DNA of 64,000 bases, from the NCBI GenBank assembly GCA_964449675.1, contig CAYVAR010000002.1, positions 1 to 64,000 of the forward strand, given 5' to 3'. Shown piece by piece: positions 19,759-28,398 of the stretch; the stretch's first letter is position 1, and every line of letters starts with the position of its first letter. The DNA is from CAYVAR01 sp964449675. Lineage in GTDB: Bacteria; Patescibacteriota; Microgenomatia; UBA10105; UBA927. Below the pieces are notes generated by a model. The model was not told where the DNA came from. It was given only the letters and a program-made list of their open reading frames with translations, and ran no database searches. A program made the translations under genes and the position numbers.

Positions 19759-20433
19759 GGGATTTTCTTCGATAAGAAGATGATGAATAGCTTCTAGTTC
19801 ACGTTGATAATCCACCTGATCCCGTACAAACGCTTCATATGATGTTCTCTTCTTGAAATTCCCCAGAATTGAGTCAGTCTCACAAATTTCTTCTTGACCG
19901 CTTACATACTCAGGAAGGGACGACCATGGATACCTAAGTACATCCTCTACGTCTTTGACGAGATAGGCAGTTGCAGGATTCAGGTGGATATATCGCGAAA
20001 CATGAAGTAGTTGTTCCAGCGTTTCTATGCGTACCGCCTTACACTGATCGAGAAAGAGCGGACCAACACGCTTATGCTTTGTATTAAAGTAGCGCGTATA
20101 ACTATTCTGAAAGTTAGAAAGGAACTTTGATACCCCGTTGTCAGTCACTTGACGAAGGAGAAAGTGAAAATGGTTTGGCATGAGACAATAAGCGAGAATT
20201 TCTACCGCATATGGTATCGCTTCCAACTTTTTGAGCATCCCGTCACGAAAATCTACTTTTAAATCAAGAAAATATGACAATCGCAAAGGCACAGAAATAT
20301 GCCGGTAATACTGAAGCGTAAGTTTTGCTCGTGCATACTCTCTTTTTCCTATGAATGTAGGCCGCCGATCAATACCTCGATTAAAGACGTGGTATACTTC
20401 ATTTGTTACAAAAGGTACCAATCGTCCTGGCAT
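19756..20433 (-). CDS. REP-associated tyrosine transposase (RAYT, IS200/Y1_Tnp family)
   Basis: 225 residues. The HUH motif is MPNHFHFLL (His-Phe-His) and a catalytic-tyrosine region is NSYTRYFNTKHKRVGPLF. VSRYIHLNPATAYLV and YPWSSLPEYV are typical of the RAYT/TnpA_REP group. The opening segment VYHVFNRGIDRRPTF also fits. These enzymes cut and rejoin single-stranded REP hairpins and are thought to spread them. It is flanked by REP hairpins in opposite orientation (19718 and 20476), the classic REP-iREP arrangement. The start ATG is at 20433. It is one gene of an island lying between the folD remnant and intact folD. Confidence 0.9.
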   Translation of the reverse strand: MPGRLVPFVTNEVYHVFNRGIDRRPTFIGKREYARAKLTLQYYRHISVPLRLSYFLDLKVDFRDGMLKKLEAIPYAVEILAYCLMPNHFHFLLRQVTDNGVSKFLSNFQNSYTRYFNTKHKRVGPLFLDQCKAVRIETLEQLLHVSRYIHLNPATAYLVKDVEDVLRYPWSSLPEYVSGQEEICETDSILGNFKKRTSYEAFVRDQVDYQRELEAIHHLLIEENP

Positions 20434-20470
20434 GGGGTGATTATCTCACAAAAAGAGGATCACTTCCTTA

Positions 20471-20521
20471 GGTGTAGATATAATATCACCTCCCAGGTGT
20501 TATTTGCAGTGTTATTTGCAC
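20471..20521 (+). repeat. REP element at the 5' side of the transposase gene
   Basis: GTGTAGATA followed by atATCACCT-ccc-AGGTGtt (hairpin 20485-20500), in the opposite orientation to the copy at 19718. It is followed by a direct repeat gtgttatttgca twice, running to the start of the GNAT gene. Confidence 0.85.
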
Positions 20522-20522
20522 T

Positions 20523-21002
20523 ATGATTCTCATTCGGCCGGTACTATTAAAAGAACTCAAACACCTTGCGAGCATTTACGTTGCCAGCTATAACTCCATA
20601 AATATTGGTGAAAAATGGAACACCAAAACCGCTTTCGAACTCATGAGATATTTCTTCCAACAGCAACCCGATCTTTTTTTCACAGCTTTTGTCGAAAAAA
20701 GACTCGCAGGTGCAACGGTGGCAATGGTTAAGCCATGGTGGGACGGTAATCACCTTATAGACGGAGAGGTCTTCGTCGACCCTCGGTATCAAAAGAAGGG
20801 TATTGGAACGAAACTCATTAAAAAATTATTCCAAACAGCCAATCAGAAGTATCGCGTCATTTCTTGGGACACCTATACTCATATTGTTTACGACCATCCT
20901 CTCACGTGGTATAAAACATTGGGTTTCAAGAATATACGCTCCTGGACTATGATTAGCGGCAATGTAAAAAGGGTCTTAAAAAATATTTCCAATGAAAATT
21001 GA
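20523..21002 (+). CDS. GNAT family N-acetyltransferase
   Basis: 159 residues. The acetyl-CoA-binding motif A is seen as GEVFVDPRYQKKGIGTKLIKKLFQ (Q/RxxGxG/A: QKKGIG). A beta-bulge strand (ATVAMVKPWW) comes before it and a C-terminal WYKTLGFKNI after it. It transfers acetyl groups to an unknown substrate. Its end overlaps the folD start by 11 bp, so translation of the two may be coupled, and they probably arrived together. Its start follows a REP element directly. Confidence 0.8.
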   Translation: MILIRPVLLKELKHLASIYVASYNSINIGEKWNTKTAFELMRYFFQQQPDLFFTAFVEKRLAGATVAMVKPWWDGNHLIDGEVFVDPRYQKKGIGTKLIKKLFQTANQKYRVISWDTYTHIVYDHPLTWYKTLGFKNIRSWTMISGNVKRVLKNISNEN

Positions 21003-21861
21003 TGGAAAGGCGATTGCTGATCGAATCCTTAATACGCTTGCGGATAAAGTAGTCGTTCTTAAAAACCGCGGTATCGTGCCCACGCTTGCTGTTATCCAAG
21101 TAGGTGATAATCCAAGTTCAACGACGTATATTCTCCAAAAGAAAAAAGCCGCGGATCGAATTGGAGCAAGGATTATTCACACAAAATTTCCAACTGATGT
21201 GACCGTCGACGAAATCAATAAAACAATTGAGCGGTATAATAATGATGTTTCGATTCACGGCCTAATCGTCCAACACCCCCTCCCTGATACTTTGGGGAAA
21301 AGTATAGTACTACATAGTGCTATACTTTCTAAGGACGTCGATGGATTTTTACAAAAGTCCCCCTATCCTGTACCGGTTGCCCAGGCTGTATTAACTATTC
21401 TTGAAGAAGTATTTAAAGGAGAGAAGGAAAAGGGAAATGTAAATGAAGTATCGTTTGAGGTGTGGCTTAAAAATCAACCCGTAGCAGTGTTGGGAAGAGG
21501 GGAGACGGCCGGAAAGCCGATATTTACCTCGCTTGAAAATAGAGGTTGTGCGACGTCTCTAATTCATTCACAAACGCCGGATCCAAGCGAAGTTACAAAA
21601 AAAATGACTATTGTCGTGAGCTGCGTCGGCAAAGAACGGGTGATTACAAAGGAGATGGTGACACCCAAAACCATCCTCATTGGAGTCGGACTTTGGCGCG
21701 ATAGAGGAGGCAAACTTCGTGGTGATTATAACGAAGGTGAGATAAAGGATGTTGTCGCATACTATACGCCAACCCCTGGCGGTGTTGGTCCAGTCAATGT
21801 CAGCTGTCTTATGCAAAATGTGCTTTTGGCCTCTTCATCTTCAACTTACTATCGGTCTTGA
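20992..21861 (+). CDS. folD: Bifunctional methylenetetrahydrofolate dehydrogenase/cyclohydrolase FolD
   Basis: 289 residues. The substrate site contains VGDNPSSTTYILQKKKAADRIG (the Lys of YxxxK is expected there). IHGLIVQHPLP and KDVDGF are FolD signatures. The NAD(P) part has VAVLGRGETAGKP and the C-terminus TPTPGGVGPVNVSCLMQN. It makes 10-formyl-THF from methylene-THF for one-carbon metabolism. An imperfect palindrome (aaagtatagtact...agtgctatacttt, 21297-21330) lies in the codons of the loop before KDVDGF. A diverged folD start lies 1.5 kb upstream. Normal length, apparently intact. Confidence 0.95.
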   Translation: MKIDGKAIADRILNTLADKVVVLKNRGIVPTLAVIQVGDNPSSTTYILQKKKAADRIGARIIHTKFPTDVTVDEINKTIERYNNDVSIHGLIVQHPLPDTLGKSIVLHSAILSKDVDGFLQKSPYPVPVAQAVLTILEEVFKGEKEKGNVNEVSFEVWLKNQPVAVLGRGETAGKPIFTSLENRGCATSLIHSQTPDPSEVTKKMTIVVSCVGKERVITKEMVTPKTILIGVGLWRDRGGKLRGDYNEGEIKDVVAYYTPTPGGVGPVNVSCLMQNVLLASSSSTYYRS

Positions 21862-21943
21862 TGGTTTCTCCGGAGGAGAGTAGAATATATTGTTATCACG
21901 CCCCCGTTATAATACCTGTACCAATTATTTAAATTTAGTACCT

Positions 21944-22555
21944 ATGGGCAGAACACATATCTTGCCTATCCGGCAACCGGATGATACAACGTGCGGACCG
22001 GCAGCTTTAAAGCTTGCACTTGCGGTCATTGGAATACGCAAATCACTTGCATCTCTAATTGAGCTCAGTAAAACGAATCGTAATGGCACCTCGACCAAAC
22101 ATATGGTTGAGGCGGTCAATAAGCTGGGACTTCCGGCTCTCGTCGTAGAGTATGCGACGCTTCATCATCTCCAAGGGGCACTCAAATACCCACCCAATGA
22201 GCCCCGAGCGGTGTTAGTAAGCTATCTTTACGATCTTGATAAAAAAGATCGACCGCACCCGGAGTCCGGCCACTGGGCAGTGGTATCAAGCTACTCGGCC
22301 CGAAATAGTAGGATAGTACTTCTGGATAGCGCGAGCGGCAAAAAAAAATCCTACCCCTGGAAGGAATTCCGAAACCGATGGATGGACTATGATCTCAAGC
22401 GAAGAAAAATTCAAAGGGGACGAAAGGAGTTTAAACTCATTCGCCACTGGCAGGAGCAACTCCTCATGATTATCGCCAAAGACGAAGAATACTTACCCGA
22501 ATTTAAGATTTCTACTGCAAAACTATTTCTTGCTTCCGCAAATCCCTATGTGTAG
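21944..22555 (+). CDS. Peptidase C39-like cysteine peptidase domain protein
   Basis: About 203 residues from ATG 21944. The catalytic cysteine is in QPDDTTCGPAALKLAL, the histidine in ESGHWAVVSSY, and an Asp in IVLLDSASG, the order of C39-like (papain-fold) peptidases. There is no signal peptide and no attached transporter, so this is the stand-alone type of unknown target. A TATAAT at 21908-21913 lies inside the longer open frame, supporting the downstream start. The stop codon lies in the conserved GTGTAGATA of the next REP array. Confidence 0.7.
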   Translation: MGRTHILPIRQPDDTTCGPAALKLALAVIGIRKSLASLIELSKTNRNGTSTKHMVEAVNKLGLPALVVEYATLHHLQGALKYPPNEPRAVLVSYLYDLDKKDRPHPESGHWAVVSSYSARNSRIVLLDSASGKKKSYPWKEFRNRWMDYDLKRRKIQRGRKEFKLIRHWQEQLLMIIAKDEEYLPEFKISTAKLFLASANPYV

Positions 22556-22635
22556 ATACAAAATCACCTCCCAGGTGATATCTTTGCATACAAAATCACC
22601 TCCCAGGTGATATCTTTGCAGGTGATATCTTTGCA
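22549..22635 (+). repeat. Tandem REP array (two full copies plus a half copy)
   Basis: Two copies of ATCACCT-ccc-AGGTGAT (22563-22579 and 22595-22611) lie in a 32-bp repeat unit, with a third right half (ggtgatatctttgca, 22621-22635). The conserved GTGTAGATA precedes the first copy. Same element as at the RAYT gene 2 kb upstream. Confidence 0.9.
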
Positions 22636-22645
22636 TGGTCGGCGT

Positions 22646-23246
22646 TTATTTGTAAAGAATCGGACTTCCGTCAATGAGTGACTGAAAGCAGTACTCTAAA
22701 CCCATCTGAGCAAAATTCGTTGCTTCTCTCTCATGAGGTTGATCATAATATGAATCTTTTGTATATCCAGGCGTTAATCCCTGACCATCTAGCGTGCCGG
22801 GTAATCGCCCTTTTGTAAAATCAACAAAGTGATATGCTTCTTCAAAAGCTGTCTGTACCATTGCAACCTTACAAATAAGATCATGTGTCCATCCTCTACT
22901 CATCATGTCAACCATAAGACTCGGGTCATATGCACTTGACGCCGGATCATTTCCACAATCTATGTGTAATGCTGGATATTTGTTTGCAATTAGCGAAATC
23001 GGTTCAAAAGCAGCAACTCTTCTCGTACCATTAGTAGCCAAATCTCTGGCAATGGAAAGAAAAGGAAGAGGAACACCTATATGTCCCTGATAGTTTAAGC
23101 GATCCAAGCCCTCATTAAATGCTCGAAGAAATAACTTTATCCTCTCTCTCTATCTGAGTTACCCCATGAAGTGAATCGATTCTTGATATATCAATCCTCT
23201 TCATACGATCATCAAATTTAGGGCCGTAATCCTTCCCGCTATCCAT
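22646..23246 (-). CDS. Hypothetical protein interrupted by a frameshift in a CT/GA dinucleotide tract
   Basis: The 3' frame (22646-23107) is open for 153 codons. The true start appears to be ATG 23246 with a strong AGGAGG five nt upstream, beginning MDSGKDYGPKFDDRMKRID. That frame fails shortly after the tract ctctctctc at 23142-23150. Adding one GA unit joins the two parts into one frame through IERERIKLFLRAFNEGLDRLNYQGH. The joined protein would be about 200 residues, with SYYDQPHEREATNFAQMGLEYC near the end. I do not recognise the family. The break could be a sequencing error, a pseudogene or slippage-based switching. Confidence 0.6.
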
Positions 23247-23255
23247 AACTTCCTC

Positions 23256-24248
23256 CTATTTGTTTTTATTTCGACGTAAACACGAAATAACAATAGTATA
23301 CACGAAATCGGCAAAACTCATCCCGGCGGCTTTGTAGGAGACCGTCATGCCGTAGTCTTCGTCGTCACCCAAGCCCGGATTGGCATTGGCCTCAAGGACA
23401 AACGGGTTCTCGCCTCTGACTCGGATGTCCATCCTGCTGTAATCGCGAAATTCGAGTGTTCGATGCGCCGCAAGACTCAACTCCTCAAGCCGCGTCTTGA
23501 GAGTCGTCGAGACATCTGCCTTTTTCACGCTGGAAAGGCCATAGTCCGGATGCTCTTCATCCCAGCGACTTTCAAATGTTAAGAAGCTATCCTTGCCGGA
23601 TTTTTCAAACACGATCTCCGCCGGCGGCAGTATGCGCGGCACACCGTCCTCCTCATGGATCGTCACCTGAAACTCGCGGCCATCGATAAACTCCTCGACA
23701 TACACCGGCTGGTGGAACGTCCGGATATGTTCGATCACGTTTGACGTGAGGCCTTCGGGGCGATCAATGATCGCATTTCTCGAAAGCCCTATACTGCAGT
23801 GCTCCCACACGAGCTTCATGATGAGAGGGTAGACAAAGTCGCCGCGTACCGGCTCGGTCCCTTCGGTAAATAGCTGCCAGCGTGGCGTATGGATACCCGC
23901 GATATCGAGCGCTTCCTTCATCTTTACCTTGTCCGTGAGCCGAACCATTGTCGCCAAACTCGGACCGGTAAATGGGATACCACGCGTCTCAACAAGACCC
24001 AATGCTTTGAGAAACAGCGGCGTATCCAAACCGTCCCATTCGATGAGATTGAAGATGACGTCTGCTTTGATCGAGGCAATCTTATCAATCGTGTCTTCGC
24101 TTATAGGAATAAGCGCGGGTGTAACACCCTTTTGAACCAAAGCCGCAGCCACTTCTTCAGCAGAATCTTTCGTATCTTCATCGGTGGCTTTATACGGGGT
24201 GGCCAGCGCCCGACGGGTAGGAAGAGAGTAGATGACGGCGATACGCAT
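23256..24248 (-). CDS. D-alanine--D-alanine ligase family ATP-grasp protein
   Basis: 330 residues from ATG 24248 (MRIAVIYSLPTRR). The N-terminal Rossmann-like domain is followed by GIPFTGPSLATMVRLTDKVKMKEAL, the serine/lysine region of Ddl. The ATP-grasp core has YPLIMKL, VYVEEFIDGREFQVTI, DYSRMDIRVRG and VLEANANPGL (metal-binding Glu and Asn). It may make D-Ala-D-Ala or another dipeptide; a Glu-rich N-terminus and the sequence of the specificity loop do not settle it. Its 3' end lies 10 bp from the strong RBS of the frameshifted gene. Confidence 0.8.
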   Translation of the reverse strand: MRIAVIYSLPTRRALATPYKATDEDTKDSAEEVAAALVQKGVTPALIPISEDTIDKIASIKADVIFNLIEWDGLDTPLFLKALGLVETRGIPFTGPSLATMVRLTDKVKMKEALDIAGIHTPRWQLFTEGTEPVRGDFVYPLIMKLVWEHCSIGLSRNAIIDRPEGLTSNVIEHIRTFHQPVYVEEFIDGREFQVTIHEEDGVPRILPPAEIVFEKSGKDSFLTFESRWDEEHPDYGLSSVKKADVSTTLKTRLEELSLAAHRTLEFRDYSRMDIRVRGENPFVLEANANPGLGDDEDYGMTVSYKAAGMSFADFVYTIVISCLRRNKNK

Positions 24249-24357
24249 AACAGAAAAACTCAAAAACGCAAAGTTCAAAACTCAAAACTACAACCTAAAG
24301 CTTAAAACTTTTCAGATTTGAATTGAAGTTTTGACATTTGAGTTTTGAGGTTTGAGT
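24249..24357. repeat. Word-repeat hairpin spacer between the ligase and xer genes
   Basis: The left arm has aaactcaaaa/gttcaaaactcaaaac words, the right arm tttgagttttgaggtttgagttt, with aaagcttaaaacttttcag near the centre. Same word class as the spacers at 6087 and 13178. Confidence 0.65.
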
Positions 24358-25308
24358 TTACTTCCGGTGAAACTTAGCGTGTATCTCTCGCAATTGTGGG
24401 TTAGTAATATGGGTATAAATCTGAGTCGTTGAAACGTTTTTATGGCCCAGAAGTTCCTGTATCGCGCGAAGATCAGCACCACCGCTTAAAAGATCTGTTG
24501 CAAAACTATGCCGGAGTCCGTGGGGTGTAATTTTTACGGGTAAGCGCGCTTTTTTTACATATTTTTCTACAAGCCGCTGGACGCTTCGGGCGGTGAGCCG
24601 ACGAGACTCACCGGTTTTATCGTCATCATCTGGTTTTTTCCCGCTATAGCGAATAAAAAGCGGCTCAAAAGAATCAGCGCGTTTACCCAAATATTTTTTA
24701 AGCCATTCAGTGGCAGTATGAGAAAGAAATACCACTCGTGGCCGTCTACCTTTGCCGATGACGCCAAATTCTTTTCGATCTAGGTTTATATGGTCGCGGT
24801 TAAGCTTCACGAGTTCAGACACGCGAAGACCTGTGGAAAATAGCATCTCTAGAATTGCCTTATCCCGATATCCCTCGGGTTTACTAATCTCTGGCATGTT
24901 CAAAAGCCGCTCTACTTGTTCGCGCTCGAGAAATTTGATGCTTCTGCTTTCCGCTTTTCCAAGCTCGATGGTCTCCGGTGAGATGACTTTAATACCGCGT
25001 TTGATCATGTATTTGAGGAATGATCGGAGCGCAATGAGGTGATAGTTTTGTGTCACGCGTTTGAGGCTTATGTCGTGCGCATCGACGTAACGCGATAAAA
25101 ACAGACGATATTCACGAATTTTTTCCCCGGTAATATCCGATGGCTTGCTCGCCGAAGCCTTGGCGAAGGAGAGGGGAGGGGATTTGGAACCTAAGAATGC
25201 GATAAACCTCTCTAAATAATGTTTATAATTCCGGATAGTTAACTGACTGACATTACGTTCAATTTCAAGATATTCTAAAAAATCTTTAAGAAGTTTATAA
25301 ATATCCAT
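24358..25308 (-). CDS. xerD: Tyrosine recombinase XerC/XerD family
   Basis: About 316 residues from ATG 25308 (MDIYKLLKDFLEYLEIERN); ATG 25320 is an alternative. There is an N-terminal SAM-like core-binding domain. The catalytic set is visible: Arg in STGLRVSELVKL, HGLRHSFATDL (HxxR), GHKNVSTTQIYTHI (His and nucleophile Tyr). It resolves chromosome dimers at dif with FtsK, or may serve mobile elements; only one such gene is seen. The stretch SFAKASASKP (about 25141-25172) is an in-frame palindromic repeat inserted in the N-terminal domain. The gene name is a family-level choice. Confidence 0.85.
   Translation of the reverse strand: MDIYKLLKDFLEYLEIERNVSQLTIRNYKHYLERFIAFLGSKSPPLSFAKASASKPSDITGEKIREYRLFLSRYVDAHDISLKRVTQNYHLIALRSFLKYMIKRGIKVISPETIELGKAESRSIKFLEREQVERLLNMPEISKPEGYRDKAILEMLFSTGLRVSELVKLNRDHINLDRKEFGVIGKGRRPRVVFLSHTATEWLKKYLGKRADSFEPLFIRYSGKKPDDDDKTGESRRLTARSVQRLVEKYVKKARLPVKITPHGLRHSFATDLLSGGADLRAIQELLGHKNVSTTQIYTHITNPQLREIHAKFHRK
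25141..25172. repeat. Palindromic repeat inside xer coding sequence
   Basis: The stretch contains ttgctcgccgaagcc then ttggcgaagg, giving a hairpin on cgccgaagcc/ttggcg. It is translated in frame as SFAKASASKP, which has no counterpart in ordinary Xer proteins. Confidence 0.55.
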
Positions 25309-25360
25309 AAAAGGAGCCATGTTGCGATGATTTATGAAAAGCGTCGCAACAATGGCGACC

Positions 25361-25397
25361 GGATTGTAAGACGTTTTTGTAAACGTCCTTACAATCC
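25361..25397. other. Long hairpin between divergent xer and TIM-barrel genes
   Basis: ggattgtaagacgttt, then ttgt, then aaacgtccttacaatcc: a 16-bp stem with one bulged base. It lies upstream of both divergent genes, so it is unlikely to be a terminator for either. It could be an operator or a recombination site. Confidence 0.6.
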
Positions 25398-25452
25398 AGA
25401 ATGTACGACGTGGGTGCATTTGTCAAGTGGTAGTTTGATATACTGTATACAT

Positions 25453-26367
25453 ATGAAACTCGGCATCAAGGTCGGTCCGCAAAAAGATAGCTTAGAGCGC
25501 ATTGCCCAAACGAACCCTGACTGCGTTGAAGTTTGGTTTAACATCTATGAAGAATCTATCTATATAGAGCTTTTTGACGCGTTAAAGAAAAGGCAGATTG
25601 ACGTCGGCCTCCATTTTTGGGGTGCAATCGACGGCAATATATATCCCAACATTGCTTATCCCGACAACCATATTATTAAAGAATCGATGAGAATAATGAA
25701 AAAGACCATAGATATCGCTTCCTCCCATAAATTTTCGTACGTGAATATTCATCCCGGATCGCAAGCGACGGTTTCGATAGAATTTTCAAAAAATGAACAA
25801 CGTCTTTTATCAAAACCTGTTAATTTAAGTTCTTCTGAAGCGCTTTGCTTAGAAAATGCGCTAATACTTTCATCCTACGCGAAAGACCGCGGTATCGTAT
25901 TTACTGTCGAGACCGTCCCTCCGCGCGTATCACCAAACTGGTATGATCACACGACAAGAAATTCACCGCTGAATATTTATGAACTTCCGTTGTCGACAAT
26001 CTATTTGCTCGTAAGAAACGGTATTTCCGTCGCTAATGACTTTTGTCACACAGCAGCGGCTGCTATTACAGATAATTCTGATACTGTTTGGAAACTTCTT
26101 TTACAAACAACGAAAGACCTTCTTTCCGCAACAAAACTTATCCATCTCGGATATCTATTACCACCATATAGCGGTACGGATATTCATGACATGCTCGATA
26201 ACCCTGTATTTGAAACACCAGCTGCGATCCCAAATAAAAATCAAATGATTCAATTATTAAAATTATTTGCTAACAGTGATGTATGGATCATTCCAGAACC
26301 CATCGGAGACCATGTAAAAAACTATTTTATGGCAAAAAATATCCTCAATACTGCCTTAAATATTTAG
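25453..26367 (+). CDS. Sugar phosphate isomerase/epimerase-like TIM-barrel protein
   Basis: 304 residues from ATG 25453, which lies 8 nt after a TATACT box (25439-25444). The pattern matches xylose-isomerase-like TIM barrels (AP_endonuc_2 group): strand VEVWFNIYEESIYI, DVGLHFWGA, YVNIHPGSQAT, VFTVETVPP, VANDFCHTAAA and IIPEPIGDH, with acidic and histidine residues at strand ends that could bind a divalent metal. The actual substrate is unknown. It stands alone and is convergent with the gene at 27559 across a 1.2-kb interval without ORFs. Confidence 0.6.
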   Translation: MKLGIKVGPQKDSLERIAQTNPDCVEVWFNIYEESIYIELFDALKKRQIDVGLHFWGAIDGNIYPNIAYPDNHIIKESMRIMKKTIDIASSHKFSYVNIHPGSQATVSIEFSKNEQRLLSKPVNLSSSEALCLENALILSSYAKDRGIVFTVETVPPRVSPNWYDHTTRNSPLNIYELPLSTIYLLVRNGISVANDFCHTAAAAITDNSDTVWKLLLQTTKDLLSATKLIHLGYLLPPYSGTDIHDMLDNPVFETPAAIPNKNQMIQLLKLFANSDVWIIPEPIGDHVKNYFMAKNILNTALNI

Positions 26368-27558
26368 CCTCAATTCTAAGCCACTGTAGTGACCGAGAAA
26401 GATCTGTTTGTCGCTGGGATACCATTATTGGTCATCTTAATCTGATACGAAGAGTTTATACTTATACATAAGTGAAATTGTTATATGGTTACATTGTTCT
26501 ATTGCTAAAGACAAACACTGCGAAACGGCCGTTATATTATAGGTAAGCACTAAGACAAGATTCTTCATGCGTAAGTAAACATAAAAGCTCATTTTGTGTA
26601 CGTTTATGTAAACATCGTAACTATGAGAAAGCTACGGATGAAACTAAACGATCTATTATAGAAAAAAGGCACATTATTACGACGTCGAAAGAAGTACGTA
26701 AAATGTGCCTATACATTTACGATCGTGACCACACGTCGTAAAAGTATTATTGTACGACAATATCAAATTCACCTTTCCTTCTCTTTAACCATCTGAAGTC
26801 CTTCCTTACATGACTTCGTCAAAGCCGGGTTTATCTCATATGATGTGATACATTGCACCTTGACCATAGAGTACCGTTATCACTCTTTCTCTTGTACCGG
26901 TAGTATTATCGATATATGAGTATACGGCCATCATGCAACGTAAAAGACATAATTTACTATAATCTCTTCAAGGAGAAAACCCGCTTTCGGGTTTCTTCCT
27001 AAGGGCAATAATTAGACTGTTCTAACGGGCCAAATATATATTTTTGAGACTAACTCCGACTTATATCGACAGCATCAGACAACGAAGATGAAAGTGGAAT
27101 TAGAGCTTTAGTATGCTCCAAATCAATATATTTAAGGCTAGTCAACGTCGTTTCTATAAGGTGTAACACTATTATCGTGAAGCACTCTGAGACTCTGAGC
27201 GATAATTTAGGTTCATGTTCGGCTTTATTTAGCCTGTCAATATGCTCTAAATAATAGTTTTTGAGCCCAATATCTTATATGTATTTCATTGTGAAGTGCA
27301 CAAATTTAGAGCATTAGAACAATCTAAAGTAGCAATTTATCGCATACAGAGTGTACTCAATATAGGAGGATATTGATGAGCTTGTGAAAACGACTGTATG
27401 AATCCGTGAAAAGAATTATCCACATCTAGCCTTAATAACTCGAAAAAGATATTATGTCCTATAGTTTATTATAGGCTAAAACTGTATCAAACTATATCCA
27501 TCTTTACCATTCGTTATGATTAATACTATTTCGTTCTCCCCTGTTCCCCATTCGTACC
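26368..27558. other. 1.19-kb AT-rich interval without ORFs between convergent genes
   Basis: Both neighbours end here, so this is not a promoter region for them. I find no convincing ORF, tRNA or rRNA. It holds several hairpins: ggcacatt-attacg...cgtaaaatgtgcc (26688-26718), gtcgta...tacgac (26735-26758), atgctctaaat (27242-27252) with atttagagcat (27304-27314), and a terminator-like hairpin at 26971. It also has a TATAAT (26958-26963) and one perfect DnaA-box-like TTATCCACA (27417-27425). It may encode a structured RNA or be a replication-related locus. Confidence 0.6.
26971..27000. terminator. Terminator-like hairpin in the ORF-free interval
   Basis: AAACCCG-cttt-CGGGTTT with mostly paired flanks (aggaga.../...tcttcct) and short T-rich tails on either strand. 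It could end transcripts from either side, implying an unannotated transcript within 26368-27558. Confidence 0.55.
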
Positions 27559-28398
27559 TTACCCATTTCCTCTCCAGTGTGTTGCAAAAAGAATAATTAA
27601 AAATACAAGTGACATAACAGAAAAAAATTCTATTACTGATTTTTTGTAAAGTTTCTCTACGAGATATTGCTGTGCCATACCCCCTAAACTATAAAAGGTT
27701 GTCGTGAGGAGAAGTGCAAAAAGAGTTGATTTAACGGGCCAAAATGAAAATATCCATACGAGCTGCGTGAGTACCAGTACAATAATAAGTGAAAGATGAG
27801 TCACTTTTTTTGTAAGCATCGGTTCAAGTTCTATAAACCACAACGTCTGAAGTACGAGCGGCAGGCTTACGCAAAATACAAAAAATACGTTACCAAATGC
27901 CGTAAAACGAAATGCAAATATCGTCTGAAGCAGTAAAAAATATGTCACGAGCGTCATGAGAAATCCCACGGAATGACCAGCTCGAAGAAGTGCTATCGTA
28001 CGATTTACAGCAACATTAAATATATTTTCCGTAAGAAGTAATGCGTAGATTCCTATTGCGTATAGCAAGGCAACCGGAACCCTGGTAAGCCAGCGAACCG
28101 GCAAAAGAAAGTAAAATAACGATACTGCCATGGTAAATAGTGTCGGTAAACTAAGGAGTGTCACCCATTCTATCCCCTTTAAATCATCTCGCAGCGCAAA
28201 TGCAGTTAATACATACGTACTTATCGTTAAAGCGCCAACCATGGTATATCGATATTCAATTCCGACAAGTTGGGTTAATGTAAGCCCTAAGGTTAGGACG
28301 GTCGTTATTATGACAAACTGCTGACGTTTACTAATAAGAAGCCTCCGATCCCAACGTTTGAAACGTATCCAAAGTTTTTGTCTTAAAAAGTCTTTCAT
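27559..28398 (-). CDS. Multi-spanning membrane protein of unknown function
   Basis: 279 residues with a basic N-terminus (RQKLWIRFKRWDRRLL) and about eight hydrophobic segments from residue 28 to the end, with short loops. I do not recognise conserved motifs; it resembles membrane proteins of unknown function found beside yebC in Microgenomates (memory-based, not certain). Its start overlaps the yebC stop by 4 bp (ATGA-type), so the two are probably co-transcribed and translationally coupled. Confidence 0.6.
   Translation of the reverse strand: MKDFLRQKLWIRFKRWDRRLLISKRQQFVIITTVLTLGLTLTQLVGIEYRYTMVGALTISTYVLTAFALRDDLKGIEWVTLLSLPTLFTMAVSLFYFLLPVRWLTRVPVALLYAIGIYALLLTENIFNVAVNRTIALLRAGHSVGFLMTLVTYFLLLQTIFAFRFTAFGNVFFVFCVSLPLVLQTLWFIELEPMLTKKVTHLSLIIVLVLTQLVWIFSFWPVKSTLFALLLTTTFYSLGGMAQQYLVEKLYKKSVIEFFSVMSLVFLIILFATHWRGNG

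Noticed and set aside
21297..21330. Palindrome in folD counted as an inserted repeat
   Set aside because: The protein length around KDVDGF is normal, so there is no sign of insertion; noted only in the gene entry.
27417..27425. Chromosomal origin of replication
   Set aside because: Only one DnaA-like box was found and no dnaA, dnaN or box cluster; kept as a minor point in the ORF-free interval.
26368..27558. RNase P RNA, tmRNA, SRP RNA or 6S RNA
   Set aside because: None of the conserved core sequences I know could be found on either strand.
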